A stretch of DNA of 64,000 nucleotides, from the NCBI GenBank assembly GCA_937989875.1, contig CALKBO010000028.1:98543-162542 (forward strand), given 5' to 3'. The position numbers were made by a program, and so were the translations under genes. Positions 48,830 to 58,376 of this stretch are shown piece after piece; position 1 is the stretch's first letter; each line of letters opens with the position of its first letter. The notes beneath the pieces are model-generated. The model did no database searches, was not told the origin of the DNA, and saw nothing but the letters and a program-made list of their open reading frames with translations. The DNA is from an uncultured Collinsella sp. (GTDB lineage Bacteria > Actinomycetota > Coriobacteriia > Coriobacteriales > Coriobacteriaceae).

Positions 48830-49635
48830 AAGTTCTCTCCTTTTGTCACAGTCCACCATTGGCAAGGGTTCAGTATTTTAATCGCATGACGGGGGTTGAC
48901 CCCGGCGTCAACTGCAGAGTTCATCAATATATCAACGAACGGCTCCTCGGAGCGGTCGTGGCCGAGCAAGATGACGCCCAGACCGCGCAGAGCGAGGTCC
49001 TGCGCCACGTGATAGCCCGCCTCGCCCGTCACGACGACATCCGCACCCGCGGCGATGGCGAGCTCGCCAAAGTCGCCCAGGGAGCCGCCCAGAATGGCGA
49101 CGGTGCGGCACGGGCGCTCGGCATCGCCCCATACGCGCGGGTCGCTTCCGAAGGCCGTGGCAGCACGGGCGGCAAGATCGCGCAGCGTATACGGGTCGTT
49201 GAGCGTTGCAAGCGCGCCCAGGCCGGTGGCTTCGGGGTCGTCCACGTGCTCCAGTGAGCTTACGGGTGCAGCACCCAGCAGCTTGCTCAGGCGGACACGG
49301 GCTTCGTGCGAGCGGTCCAGGTTGGTGTGGAGCGATATGATGCTCACGCCGCAACGCGCTGCCTCGTAGAGCGCCGCGCTGCATTGGGGACGTGTGGCAT
49401 CCGCCGGACAAAAGGCCTCAGGCGCCTTGATATAGATGGGATGATGCGTTAGCAGCACATTGGCGCCGGCCTCCTGGGCGCGGTGCACATTGGCTTCGGT
49501 CGCATCGAGTGCGCAGGCAACACCGGTAATCTCCGCGGCAGGGTCGCCAACGGAGAGTCCTACATGGTCCCAACTCTCGGCATCGGTCTTGGGATAGCGT
49601 GCCAGCAGGGCACGCTCGAGCTCGGCGACGATCAT
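48826..49635 (-). CDS. Nif3-like dinuclear metal center protein
   Basis: Nif3/YqfO proteins form toroidal hexamers with a two-metal centre; some have GTP cyclohydrolase-like activity, but the main role is unknown. The 269 residues show WDHVGLSVGDP at the start, the metal-binding LLTHHPIYIK, HTNLDRS and the late VVTGEAGYHVAQDLALRGL. The start overlaps the cysteine desulfurase stop, and the stop overlaps the zinc-ribbon start. The large insertion domain seen in some members is not present. Confidence 0.92.
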   Translation of the reverse strand: MIVAELERALLARYPKTDAESWDHVGLSVGDPAAEITGVACALDATEANVHRAQEAGANVLLTHHPIYIKAPEAFCPADATRPQCSAALYEAARCGVSIISLHTNLDRSHEARVRLSKLLGAAPVSSLEHVDDPEATGLGALATLNDPYTLRDLAARAATAFGSDPRVWGDAERPCRTVAILGGSLGDFGELAIAAGADVVVTGEAGYHVAQDLALRGLGVILLGHDRSEEPFVDILMNSAVDAGVNPRHAIKILNPCQWWTVTKGENL

Positions 49636-50810
49636 GCGGCACCCACGATCGAGAGCAGCGTCTGGGCAAACTCGTCCAGATCGTCCGGATTCACGCGGTC
49701 ATCAAAGGAAATGCGCAGTGCGCCCAATGCCTGCTCGCGACCGATGCCCATCGCGCTCAAAACGTGACTGGGGTCCATATTGCCGCTCGAGCATGCCGAG
49801 CCTGCCGATACCTCAAAGCCGGCGGCGTCGAGCTTGATGATGAGCTCCTCGGAGTCCATGCCATCAATGTAGATCGATACCATGCCGGGCAAACGGTCGG
49901 CCTGCTCGTAGTCGCCCATGGTGGCGTGAATGCGAGGATGGGCCGTAAGCGTGGCGTAGAGCTTATCGGACAGGGCCTGCAGCGTCGCACGCTCCTGGGC
50001 CACATGGGGCGCCAACGTGCGGGCGGCGGCGGCAAAGGCCAACTGCGTGCGCAGGTCCTGCGTGCCCGCGCGACGTCCGGCTTCCTGTCCGCCGCCAAAG
50101 ATACGGGGACGCAGTGGGGTGCGGGTCTTAAGGTAGAGCGCACCGGATGCCACAGGACCGCCAATTTTGTGGGCCGCGACGGACATAGCATCGACGCCCA
50201 GCTCGGTGACATCGAGCGGAATATGCAGATAGCCCTGGATGGCATCGGTGTGGATCAGGGCGCCGGCGGCGTGTGCGGCAGCGGCAAGCTCCCGGATGGG
50301 CTGCACCACGCCGGTCTCGTTGTTGGCGACCATAATGCTCACGAGCGCCACGTCGTCGACTAGCAGCTCGACAAGCGCGGCAGGCTCAATGTAGCCCATG
50401 CGGCAGGGCTGCACCAGGTCGACGGTAAATCCGGCGGCACGCAGCAGCGGCAGGTTGTCCAGAATCGAATCGTGCTCGATGGCCGAAACGATTACACGAT
50501 CGCGCTTGCGATCGCGCTGACGAGCGCCCTCGGCAAGACCGAGCAGCGCCAGCTGGTTGGCTTCGGTGCCGCCGTTGGTCAGGACAATCTCGGACGGGCG
50601 GACGCGCGCGCCAAAGCTGCGGGCAATCTCGCGACGGGCAACCTCCAGGCGCGCGGCGGCCTTGCGGCCGAGCGAGTGCAGCGAGTTGGGGTTGACGCCG
50701 GCAAGCTCGCTGTCGTCATATTCACGCTGCGCAAGGAGCGCCTCGGCGCGCATGGGCGTCGAGGCGGCATAGTCAAGATTCACGGGTATGCGGTTTTGAC
50801 CTGCGGTCAT
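49632..50810 (-). CDS. Cysteine desulfurase (NifS/IscS family)
   Basis: This PLP enzyme takes sulfur from cysteine as a protein persulfide for iron-sulfur clusters or tRNA thiolation. The 392 residues have the N-terminal LDYAASTPMRAEAL, the PLP lysine in SVAAHKIGGPVASGALYL, FGGGQEAGRRAGTQD and the active cysteine in SAGSACSSGNMDPSHVL. An IscU scaffold or MnmA is not in the window, so the exact sulfur acceptor is open. It overlaps the nif3 gene by 4 bases. Confidence 0.93.
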   Translation of the reverse strand: MTAGQNRIPVNLDYAASTPMRAEALLAQREYDDSELAGVNPNSLHSLGRKAAARLEVARREIARSFGARVRPSEIVLTNGGTEANQLALLGLAEGARQRDRKRDRVIVSAIEHDSILDNLPLLRAAGFTVDLVQPCRMGYIEPAALVELLVDDVALVSIMVANNETGVVQPIRELAAAAHAAGALIHTDAIQGYLHIPLDVTELGVDAMSVAAHKIGGPVASGALYLKTRTPLRPRIFGGGQEAGRRAGTQDLRTQLAFAAAARTLAPHVAQERATLQALSDKLYATLTAHPRIHATMGDYEQADRLPGMVSIYIDGMDSEELIIKLDAAGFEVSAGSACSSGNMDPSHVLSAMGIGREQALGALRISFDDRVNPDDLDEFAQTLLSIVGAA

Positions 50811-50816
50811 AAGGGT

Positions 50817-51488
50817 TTATGCCTCCTGTGCAGCCTCGTTGCCCAGCTTCTGCAGCAGCGCAACCTCGGCAGCGGGATCTTCGGACTTAAATACGGCAGA
50901 ACCGGCCACCAGGACATTTGCGCCGGCCTTGACGACCTCGGCGATGTTCTTGGAAGAAATGCCACCGTCGACCTCGATGAGGGGCGAAACGCCGTGACGC
51001 TCGCACATGGCCTTGAGCTCTTGGAGCTTAGCGATGGTGCCCGGGATAAAGCTCTGGCCGCCAAAGCCTGGGTTCACGCTCATGAGCAGCACCATATCGA
51101 CGACGTCGATGATGCTCTCGAGCACGCACACGGGGGTGGCGGGGTTGAGCACAACGCCGGCCTTGACGCCGCGCTGCTGCAGATGCGTGAGCGTGCGGTG
51201 CAGGTGCGTGGAAGCCTCGTAGTGCACGGTGATCATGTCGGCGCCGGCGTCGGCGTACCAATCGACCGTCTCGTCGGGGTTCGATACCATCAGGTGCGCG
51301 TCGACCGGTACATCGGTGGAGCGCTTGACGGCCTTAAGGATGTCAACGCCAAAGGTGAGGTTGCCGGTAAAGTGGCCGTCCATGACGTCGAAGTGCACGT
51401 AGTCGGCGCCGGCGATCTTGTCGAGGTCGCCCTTGAGGTTGGCCATATCGGCCGAAAGGATGGAGGGAGCGATTTTAATGGAACCCAT
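50817..51488 (-). CDS. rpe: Ribulose-phosphate 3-epimerase
   Basis: Rpe converts ribulose-5-phosphate and xylulose-5-phosphate in the pentose phosphate pathway. The 223 residues begin IKIAPSILSADMANLKGDL and contain the metal-site motifs HFDVMDGHFTGNLTFG, MSVNPGFGGQSFI and EVDGGISSKN, all family markers. AAAGGCTT lies before the start. It lies between the cysteine desulfurase and gpsA genes, six bases before the former. Confidence 0.95.
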   Translation of the reverse strand: MGSIKIAPSILSADMANLKGDLDKIAGADYVHFDVMDGHFTGNLTFGVDILKAVKRSTDVPVDAHLMVSNPDETVDWYADAGADMITVHYEASTHLHRTLTHLQQRGVKAGVVLNPATPVCVLESIIDVVDMVLLMSVNPGFGGQSFIPGTIAKLQELKAMCERHGVSPLIEVDGGISSKNIAEVVKAGANVLVAGSAVFKSEDPAAEVALLQKLGNEAAQEA

Positions 51489-51506
51489 GGTAGAAGCCTT
51501 TCTGCG

Positions 51507-52514
51507 CTAGTCGGTGAGTCCGTAGAACTCTTGGGAGGGTACGCGGTCGGTAAGAATCTCGAGCGCCCTATCCAAAGTAACACCGTTGTAGAGCGTTTGC
51601 TCCACGGCAAAGGTGAGCGGAATGTCTACGCCCAGTGAACGGGCAAGCTCGCTCACGCTGCGGGCCGCGACGGCGCCCTCGACAACCATATGCGTGCGCG
51701 TCTGATATTCGTCGAGCGACACGCCGTGGGCAAACTCGTAGCCAAAGGTGCGGTTGCGCGAATGCTCCGAGGTGCAGGTGGCAATGAGGTCACCCATGCC
51801 GGCAAGTCCCATGCAGGTCATAGCTTGACCGCCGCGGGCATGCACCAGACGGCTAATCTCGGCCAGGCCGCGCGTCATGATGAGGGCGAGCGTGTTGTCG
51901 CCGGCACCGGTGCCGGCGGAAATGCCGCACACGATGGCGATGACGTTTTTCATGGCGCCGCAGACCTCGACACCGGTCATGTCTTGCGACAGATAAATGC
52001 GGAAGGCCGTGGACAGGAGCAGTTCCTTAAAGGTCTCCCCTATCTGCGGGTCTTCGCTGGCGATGACGGCGGCAGAAAGCCCGCCGCGGCAGATCTCCTC
52101 GGCATGGTTGGGGCCCGAGAGTGCCGCCACGCGCGTCTCGTTGCCGATCTCGCTGGCGATGACCTCGCTCATGAGCAGGCCGGACTCGGGCTCAATACCC
52201 TTGGTGAGGCAGAGCACCGGGGTATCGGCGGCGATAAAGGGCGCGGCCTGGTGGCACACGCTGCGAAGGTGCGTCGAAGGAACGGCAAAGATGATGGCCT
52301 CGGCACCGTCGAGCGCCTGCGCCAGGTCCGTCGTGGCGACGACGTTGCCGGGCAGCTTGTAGCCCACAAGGTAGCGGGGGTTGCGGTGCTCGCCGTTAAT
52401 GCCGGAGGCCGTCTGCTCGCTGTGGGCCCACATGGTCACGCGCTCGGCCCGCGCGGCGGCAAGGCCCGCGACGGCGGTTCCCCAGGAGCCGGAGCCAATC
52501 AGCGCAACATTCAT
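51507..52514 (-). CDS. gpsA: Glycerol-3-phosphate dehydrogenase [NAD(P)+]
   Basis: GpsA reduces dihydroxyacetone phosphate to sn-glycerol-3-phosphate, the backbone for membrane lipids. The 335 residues show the nucleotide site IGSGSWGTAVAGLAA, CLTKGIEPESGLLMSEV, the catalytic lysine in CGAMKNVIAIVCGIS and TCTSEHSRNRTFG. plsY, which acylates its product, is nine bases upstream on the same strand, and plsC lies further up in the same cluster, so the early phospholipid steps are together. Confidence 0.95.
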   Translation of the reverse strand: MNVALIGSGSWGTAVAGLAAARAERVTMWAHSEQTASGINGEHRNPRYLVGYKLPGNVVATTDLAQALDGAEAIIFAVPSTHLRSVCHQAAPFIAADTPVLCLTKGIEPESGLLMSEVIASEIGNETRVAALSGPNHAEEICRGGLSAAVIASEDPQIGETFKELLLSTAFRIYLSQDMTGVEVCGAMKNVIAIVCGISAGTGAGDNTLALIMTRGLAEISRLVHARGGQAMTCMGLAGMGDLIATCTSEHSRNRTFGYEFAHGVSLDEYQTRTHMVVEGAVAARSVSELARSLGVDIPLTFAVEQTLYNGVTLDRALEILTDRVPSQEFYGLTD

Positions 52515-52523
52515 GACTCTCTC

Positions 52524-53207
52524 CTACTTATCGTCGGGCTCGGTGACGCGCTTGGTAAACGAGAGCTTGGACTCCTTACCCGTCATGAGCTTTTTGATGT
52601 TCGCACGATGGGCCCACACCACAGTAATGCCGATCAGCGCCATGCAAAACTTAAGTCCGAGGCTGCTGTACGGAAAGACCGCGCAGGCAGCGATGGGAAG
52701 ACCGATGGCCGCGGCAAGCGAGCCCACCGACACAAACTTGGTGATGGCGACGGCCACGATAAACATGCCCAGCAGCGACAGGCCAATAGGCCAGTACCAG
52801 GCGAGGATGACGCCCAGACCAACTGCGATGCCCTTGCCGCCATGGAAGTTGAGGTAGGGCGAGAAGATATGGCCCCACACGGCTGCCAGGCAGATGACGC
52901 CGAGCATCCAGTCGCCGGCGGCACCGGGGGCCATAATGCTCACGGGGAAGCCATAGCCCAAGTCGGCAATGAGCGGACGCGCGATAAGGACGCAGATGGC
53001 GCCCTTAAGGCAGTCGAGCAGCAGCGTGAGCGCGGCCACCTTGGGGCCGGCCACGCGCAGGGCGTTGGTGGTGCCGATGTTGCCGGAGCCCGCCTTACGA
53101 ATGTCCGTGTGGTTGAACACGCGGCCCAGGATCAGACCAAACGGAATCGCCCCGATAAAGAACGAGACCACGGCGCAGATGGCGGTCAGAAGAATCGGAT
53201 TATGCAT
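52524..53207 (-). CDS. plsY: Glycerol-3-phosphate acyltransferase PlsY
   Basis: PlsY moves an acyl group from acyl phosphate to glycerol-3-phosphate in the membrane. The 227 residues have five or six helices and the motifs SGNIGTTNALRVAG, HIFSPYLNFHGGKGIAVGLG and the end AHRANIKKLMTGKE. The frame extends to 53318; the ATG at 53207 fits the family start and overlaps the der gene end by 8 bases. plsX is not in the window. Confidence 0.94.
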   Translation of the reverse strand: MHNPILLTAICAVVSFFIGAIPFGLILGRVFNHTDIRKAGSGNIGTTNALRVAGPKVAALTLLLDCLKGAICVLIARPLIADLGYGFPVSIMAPGAAGDWMLGVICLAAVWGHIFSPYLNFHGGKGIAVGLGVILAWYWPIGLSLLGMFIVAVAITKFVSVGSLAAAIGLPIAACAVFPYSSLGLKFCMALIGITVVWAHRANIKKLMTGKESKLSFTKRVTEPDDK

Positions 53208-54534
53208 CCTTTTGCTCCTTCTTCCTAAAGAAGAGTCGAATGGGCGTGCCGGCAAAGTCGAAGGTCGAGCGCATGCGGTTCTCCACGTAGCGCTGGTAGG
53301 TGTCGTTGACCAGGTCACTGTGGTTGACGAAGAACGTGAACGTCGGCGGGTTGACGCCCGTCTGGGTCACGTAGTGCATACGCAGGCGGCGCTTGCCGTC
53401 CACCACGGTATGACCGAACTCGCGCAGGTCGGTGAGGAACGTGTTGAGGCGTGAGGTACTGATCTTTTGCGAGCGCGTCTTTTCGGCCGCGTCGACCATC
53501 GACCAGATCTTCTCGACGCTACGGCCGGTCAGGGCTGAGATGCGCAGGTACTGAGCCCAGGGAGCCATGACGCCCAGACGGCGGTCGACGGTCTCCATGC
53601 AGGCCTCGCGCTTGCGGTCATCGTCGAGCAGGTCCCACTTGTTGAGCAGCACCACGATGGCGCAGCCGCGCTCGATGGCAAGGCCCATGACCTTCTGGTC
53701 CTGCTCGGTAACGCCCACGGAGGCGTCGACGACGAGCAGCGCCACGTCGGCGCGGTCGATGGCGCGCAGGCCGCGGACCATGGAGTAGTACTCGATGTTC
53801 TCGTACACGGTGCTCTTCTTGCGAATGCCCGCGGTGTCGACCATGCGGTAGTGCTTGCCGTTACGCTCGACGACCGTGTCGATGGCGTCGCGCGTCGTGC
53901 CGGCAATGTTAGACACGATAGAACGGTCGGCGCCCAGGATGCGGTTGAACAGCGACGACTTGCCGGCGTTGGGGCGGCCGATGATGGCGACGTTCAGCGC
54001 GTCGGGGAACTCATCGGCGACCTTGTCCTCTTCCTCTGGAAGCAGGGCCACGATATCGTCGAGCAGGTCGCCCGTGCCATGACCATGCAGGGCCGAGAGC
54101 GGCGTGGGCTCACCGATGCCAAGCGAATAGAACTCCCAGATGCTGTCGTTCTCGCGATCGGGGTTGTCGAGCTTGTTCACCAGCAGAAAGACCGGCTTGT
54201 CGCAGCGCTTGAGCATGCGAGCGACCGATTCGTCCTCCTCGGTGACGCCGGTGCGGCCGTCGACCACAAACAGGATGACGGCGGCTTCCTCGGCGGCGGC
54301 GAGGGCCTGGTCGCGAATGGACGTGGCGAAGACGTCATCGCTCTTGAGCGGCTCGATGCCGCCCGTGTCGACGATGGTGAACTCGCGGCCGTTCCAATCG
54401 GCCGTGTGGTACGAGCGGTCGCGCGTGACGCCGCGGGACTCGTGGACGATGGCGTCCGAGGTCTGGGCCAGGCGGTTAACGAGCGTGGACTTGCCCACGT
54501 TGGGGCGTCCGACGACGGCGACGATAGGTTTCAT
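53200..54534 (-). CDS. der: Ribosome biogenesis GTPase Der (EngA)
   Basis: Der has two GTPase domains and a C-terminal KH-like domain and is needed for 50S assembly. The 444 residues have G1 VVGRPNVGKSTLVNRL (about 7) and the second G1 IIGRPNAGKSSLFNRI (about 185), with G3 DTGGIE and DTAGIR and the G4 motifs NKLD and NKWD. The frame extends to 54705; the ATG at 54534 gives MKPIVAVVGRPNVGK with GGAGAGCAG upstream. It lies between a DUF512 gene and plsY. Confidence 0.97.
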   Translation of the reverse strand: MKPIVAVVGRPNVGKSTLVNRLAQTSDAIVHESRGVTRDRSYHTADWNGREFTIVDTGGIEPLKSDDVFATSIRDQALAAAEEAAVILFVVDGRTGVTEEDESVARMLKRCDKPVFLLVNKLDNPDRENDSIWEFYSLGIGEPTPLSALHGHGTGDLLDDIVALLPEEEDKVADEFPDALNVAIIGRPNAGKSSLFNRILGADRSIVSNIAGTTRDAIDTVVERNGKHYRMVDTAGIRKKSTVYENIEYYSMVRGLRAIDRADVALLVVDASVGVTEQDQKVMGLAIERGCAIVVLLNKWDLLDDDRKREACMETVDRRLGVMAPWAQYLRISALTGRSVEKIWSMVDAAEKTRSQKISTSRLNTFLTDLREFGHTVVDGKRRLRMHYVTQTGVNPPTFTFFVNHSDLVNDTYQRYVENRMRSTFDFAGTPIRLFFRKKEQKDA

Positions 54535-54544
54535 CTGCTCTCCT

Positions 54545-55987
54545 TTAATGGGTAGGGTCAGTGGAAGTGTTAGAGTCTGCGGGCACAATGCCAAGGATGT
54601 GCTCCAGGGTATCGAGCAGCTCATGCGGCATGGTCGACACCACATGAACCTCGGCGCCGCGACCGGTAAGGCTTGCGAGTAAATCGTCACGATGATACTC
54701 GTCAAGCGTCATGCCGTCAGCGTTGAACATGAGCTTAGGCACAAAGAGCATAACCCCCGACAGATCTTGGGGCAGCTGCTCCAGAATGTCACACGCGACA
54801 ATGAGGCCGGTCACGTCCACGTTGCCGCCAAAGTAGCGGTTCTTGATGGCCGTGACAGTGCCGGCGAGTCCCTTGGGCGACTCCACAAAGCGGGCCACCG
54901 TGTCGCGTGCGCTGGCGCCCGAGAGGCACAGCAGGTGCTGGCTGCGGGCGGCGATGCCAGTGCGGACGCGGGTCAGACGCTCGGCATCGGTAGCCAGCAC
55001 GTCGTCGGTCTCGTCCAGATACGAGCGGATCATGCCGATGCCGTCGTAGTACTGCGGATAGCCGTCGTAAAAGTCGGCCTCGGGCGGCTCGATGCCGGCG
55101 TCCAGATAGAACTCGTCGCTCATCTGGAAGGTGTGGCGGCCAAAGCGCTCATAGGCGCGGTCCTGGAAGGGCCTGATCATAGCGATGGTCTCGCGCGCCA
55201 GCTCGGGCTTGTCGCTGTAGGACCAGCTAAAACGGTTCTGATGCTTGGTAAAACCGAGCGGCACGATGCCCAGACTTGTGATTTGCTCGTGCTCCTCGCA
55301 AAAGCGTAGGGTCTTTTCCAGCTCCTCGCCGTCATTCATGCCGGGGCACAACACGATCTGTGCGTGAATTTCGATGCCGGCGGCCATGATGGCCTCGAGT
55401 ACGTCCATGCCGCGCTGGGCGTTGCGGCCCATCATACGACGGCGGACGTCGGGGCTCACGGCGTGGACCGACACGTTCATGGGGCTCATGTTGCGTTGGA
55501 TGACGTTTTGCACATCTTCGTCGGTGAGGTTGGTCAGCGTGACGAAGTTGCCCTGCAAAAAGCTTAGGCGGTAGTCATCATCGCGGATGTAAAGCGTGGA
55601 GCGTCCGCCCTTGGGCAGCATGGTCATAAAGCAGAACACGCAGGCGTTTACGCAGGTGCGCATGCCGTCGAAGATGGGGCCATCGAACTCCAGACCCCAG
55701 TCCTCGCCGGGAAAGCGATCGAGCTCGACGAGGGTGACGGTGGCGTCGCGCGGATCGAATACCTCCAGCTCGACGGTGTCGTCATCTGCCTCCCAGAGCC
55801 ACACGATCATATCGGTCAGTTGCTCGCCGTTGACCGTGAGCACGCGCATGCCCGGCTCGATACCCACATCCCATGCGGGCGATTCGGGGCGCACGTTTTT
55901 AACGAGCGCGCCCTCACCCGGCTCGGGGTCGCGGCTGCGCCCGTAATCGGCCACCTCAGCGGCGTATGCGGGTACGGTCTGGTCCAT
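54545..55987 (-). CDS. DUF512 family radical-SAM-like protein with PDZ domain
   Basis: The 480 residues have a PDZ-like start (about 20-80, DVGIEPGMRVLTVNGEQL), a radical-SAM-like part with C-x3-C-x2-C as CVNACVFC followed by MTMLPKGGRSTLYIRDDDYR, and the C-terminal DUF512 domain. The activity is not known. In Gram-positive bacteria the gene is regularly next to der, as here, suggesting a tie to ribosome assembly or tRNA. The ATG at 55987 gives MDQTVPAYAAEV; the frame continues upstream without a good site. Confidence 0.87.
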   Translation of the reverse strand: MDQTVPAYAAEVADYGRSRDPEPGEGALVKNVRPESPAWDVGIEPGMRVLTVNGEQLTDMIVWLWEADDDTVELEVFDPRDATVTLVELDRFPGEDWGLEFDGPIFDGMRTCVNACVFCFMTMLPKGGRSTLYIRDDDYRLSFLQGNFVTLTNLTDEDVQNVIQRNMSPMNVSVHAVSPDVRRRMMGRNAQRGMDVLEAIMAAGIEIHAQIVLCPGMNDGEELEKTLRFCEEHEQITSLGIVPLGFTKHQNRFSWSYSDKPELARETIAMIRPFQDRAYERFGRHTFQMSDEFYLDAGIEPPEADFYDGYPQYYDGIGMIRSYLDETDDVLATDAERLTRVRTGIAARSQHLLCLSGASARDTVARFVESPKGLAGTVTAIKNRYFGGNVDVTGLIVACDILEQLPQDLSGVMLFVPKLMFNADGMTLDEYHRDDLLASLTGRGAEVHVVSTMPHELLDTLEHILGIVPADSNTSTDPTH

Positions 55988-55989
55988 GA

Positions 55990-56889
55990 TTAGCGGCAAA
56001 GCTCCTTGATGCGCTCGACGGCGCGCTCGATGTGTTCTTGCGGGGTGGAGGCTCCGGCGGTGATGCCGATGTGGCGTGCGTTGGCAAACCATGCGGCCTC
56101 GATCTCGGACGCCTCCTCGATGTGATGGGTGTGCTCGCAGACATCGGCGCAAATCTGCGCCAGGCGGCGGGTGTTGCCCGAGTTCTTACCGCCCACCACG
56201 ACCATGCAGTCGCAGCGGTTGGCAAGTGCGGCTGCTGCCTGTTGACGCTCGCTCGTGGCGGCGCAGATGGTGTTGATCACGCGCAATTCCTGCACGCGCG
56301 GGGTGATGGCAGCCACGACCTCGGCCAGGTTCTGCGCGGTTTGGGTGGTCTGCACAACCAGGCCCACCTTGCCCTTGAGCGGCAGCGCGTCCGCATCGGC
56401 GGCGCAACTCACGACCTGCGCGTCATCGCCGGCATGGCCCAGGATGCCCTCAACCTCGGGATGGCCCGGCTCGCCCACGACGAGCACGCGATAGCCCTCG
56501 CGAACCAGGCGCTCGGCGGCCACGTGGACCTTCTTGACGTAGGGGCAGGTGGCATCGACCACGTCGAGACCGCGCTCGCGAGCGGCCTCGATCACCTGCG
56601 GCACCACGCCGTGCGCGCGAATAATCACGGTGCCCGATGCGGCATCGTCCAGGGTCTCGGCCAGACCGACGCCCGCCTCGGAAAGCTCGCGCACCACGAT
56701 GGGGTTATGGATGAGCGGGCCCAGGGTGTGGACCTGAGTGCTCTCCCCCACCTGCGGGGCGGCCGCCAAGGCCATATCGAGCGCGCGCTGCACGCCGTAG
56801 CAGGTGCCGGCGTGGGCAGCGATTTCGATGGTGGGGGCGTCTGCCTTGCCGGGCACGGCTTCGGCGGTGCTCATGACTTCCTCGCCCAT
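55990..56889 (-). CDS. ispH: 4-hydroxy-3-methylbut-2-enyl diphosphate reductase
   Basis: IspH is the last step of the MEP isoprenoid pathway, forming IPP and DMAPP with an iron-sulfur cluster. DMAPP is also the MiaA substrate. The 299 residues have the three cluster cysteines in AGTCYGVQRALDMA, DATCPYVKKVH and NTICAATSERQQA, and GKNSGNTRRLAQI. The start is either 56889 or the ATG five codons later (56874), which has GAGGAAG directly before it. It lies between plsC and the DUF512 gene. Confidence 0.95.
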   Translation of the reverse strand: MGEEVMSTAEAVPGKADAPTIEIAAHAGTCYGVQRALDMALAAAPQVGESTQVHTLGPLIHNPIVVRELSEAGVGLAETLDDAASGTVIIRAHGVVPQVIEAARERGLDVVDATCPYVKKVHVAAERLVREGYRVLVVGEPGHPEVEGILGHAGDDAQVVSCAADADALPLKGKVGLVVQTTQTAQNLAEVVAAITPRVQELRVINTICAATSERQQAAAALANRCDCMVVVGGKNSGNTRRLAQICADVCEHTHHIEEASEIEAAWFANARHIGITAGASTPQEHIERAVERIKELCR

Positions 56890-56891
56890 GG

Positions 56892-57620
56892 CTAGAACCT
56901 ACCCGGGTGCTCGGCGCACAGGTCGTCGCGCATGGCGTAGACGCGACTCATGGCTTCGGACTCAAACCATGCCAGGCGTTCCTTGCGCTTGAGCTCGGCC
57001 GGAGCGTCGGATAGCGAGATGGCCTTGCCGGCACGGATCCAGCACTTTTTGGGGCGCATGAGCTTTTTGCCCGCAGGCGTGATATCGGACCAGCCGCAGA
57101 TGGCGAGCGGGTTGACGGGCGCCTTGCCCATCTGGGCGATAAGCGCAAAACCGCCGTGGACCTCGGGCTTGATCTCGCGCGAGCGAATGCGCGTGCCCTC
57201 GGGGAAGATCAAGACGTCCTCGCCGCGCTGCAGCGCATGCTGGGCGGCACGCAGACACTTCATGTCGGCGGTGCCGCGCTCGACGGGGATACCGCCCACG
57301 CGGCTAAAGGCCCAGCGCACGATCTTGCTCTTGGCGAACTCGGATTTAAAGATGGGTCGAATGCGACGGCCTCCAAAGAACAGCGCCGTCTCTACAGCCA
57401 GGAGCTCGGCCATCGAGGTGTGGTTGCAGATGACCACGCTGCCGCGGCCTTCCTGGCGCTCAAACAGCAGGTCGCTGTCCTCGACCTTCCAGCGCCACAT
57501 GAGCTTGGAGAAGACCCACAGGATGCCCATGACCACGGCGACGGTGCCGCGGATGAGCGCCGGGAACTCGGCGTAGGGGGCGTTATAGTAATCCTCGGGC
57601 GTCTGCTTAAACAGGCGCAT
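56892..57620 (-). CDS. plsC: 1-acyl-sn-glycerol-3-phosphate acyltransferase
   Basis: PlsC adds the second acyl chain to lysophosphatidate. The 242 residues have a hydrophobic N terminus (about 27-40), block I NHTSMAE, block II PVERGTADMKCL and block III FPEGTRIRS. Block I reads H-x4-E rather than the usual H-x4-D; both are acidic, but the change is in the catalytic pair. It starts 3 bases before the cmk gene end and lies upstream of ispH, with 2 bases between. Together with plsY and gpsA it covers phosphatidate synthesis. Confidence 0.92.
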   Translation of the reverse strand: MRLFKQTPEDYYNAPYAEFPALIRGTVAVVMGILWVFSKLMWRWKVEDSDLLFERQEGRGSVVICNHTSMAELLAVETALFFGGRRIRPIFKSEFAKSKIVRWAFSRVGGIPVERGTADMKCLRAAQHALQRGEDVLIFPEGTRIRSREIKPEVHGGFALIAQMGKAPVNPLAICGWSDITPAGKKLMRPKKCWIRAGKAISLSDAPAELKRKERLAWFESEAMSRVYAMRDDLCAEHPGRF

Positions 57621-57623
57621 GGG

Positions 57624-58310
57624 CTACCTCCTTTGGTTGATGAGGTCCTCGATTATCGAGACGACCTCGTCGATGGTGTGGGCGGTGGAGTCGACGTGCA
57701 CGGCGTCCTCGGCGGGTACGAGCGGCGCGACCTCGCGGCTGCTGTCGAGCTTATCGCGCTGCTTGAGGGCGTCGAGGGTCTCGTCGACCTCGGCCTCGAG
57801 CTGCTCGGTTGTGAGCGGCTGGGCGTCGTTTTGATGGCGCTGCAGCACGCGGCGACGGGCGCGCTCGCGCGGGTCGGCGGTCAGGAATACCTTGACCTGC
57901 GCGTTGGGGAACACGACGGTGCCGATGTCGCGACCCTCGGCCACGATATCGCGATCCTCGGCGGCGCGGCGCTGATGGATGAGCATGGCGGCGCGCACGC
58001 CCGGGTAGGCCGAGACCTTGGACACGTTGGCGTCGACCTGCGGAGTGCGGATGGCGGCCGAGGCGTCCTTGCCGTCGATGGTCAGGCGCGTGTCCTCGCC
58101 GGTACCGTTGGTAAAGCGGATCTCGATCTGCTCGGCGAGGGCGTCGATGGCCGCCTCGTCGTCCAGGTCGATGCCGCGATCGAGCGCGGCGAAGGTGACG
58201 GCGCGGTACATAGCGCCCGTGTCGAGCTTGTTAAAGCCCAGCTGGCGGGCTATCTCCTTGGCGATAGTGGACTTGCCGGAACCGGCGGGGCCGTCGATGG
58301 CGACGATCAT
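57624..58310 (-). CDS. cmk: Cytidylate kinase
   Basis: Cmk phosphorylates CMP and dCMP. The 228 residues have P-loop IDGPAGSGKSTIAKEIA at the start, LDTGAMYRAVTFAALDRG, EGRDIGTVVFPNAQVKVFLT and REVAPLVPAEDAVHVDST, as usual. It lies between the pseudouridine synthase and plsC genes; cmk-plsC-der grouping is seen in many Gram-positive bacteria. Confidence 0.96.
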   Translation of the reverse strand: MIVAIDGPAGSGKSTIAKEIARQLGFNKLDTGAMYRAVTFAALDRGIDLDDEAAIDALAEQIEIRFTNGTGEDTRLTIDGKDASAAIRTPQVDANVSKVSAYPGVRAAMLIHQRRAAEDRDIVAEGRDIGTVVFPNAQVKVFLTADPRERARRRVLQRHQNDAQPLTTEQLEAEVDETLDALKQRDKLDSSREVAPLVPAEDAVHVDSTAHTIDEVVSIIEDLINQRR

Positions 58311-58376
58311 ACAATGCTTCCTTTCGGTGGTTGACGTGCTGGTATGGGACGCAGGCGCTGCAGCTTGGCGGGTTGC

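Noticed and set aside
51690..53228. 512-codon + strand frame over gpsA and plsY
   Set aside because: Shadow of two recognised - strand genes; no motif.
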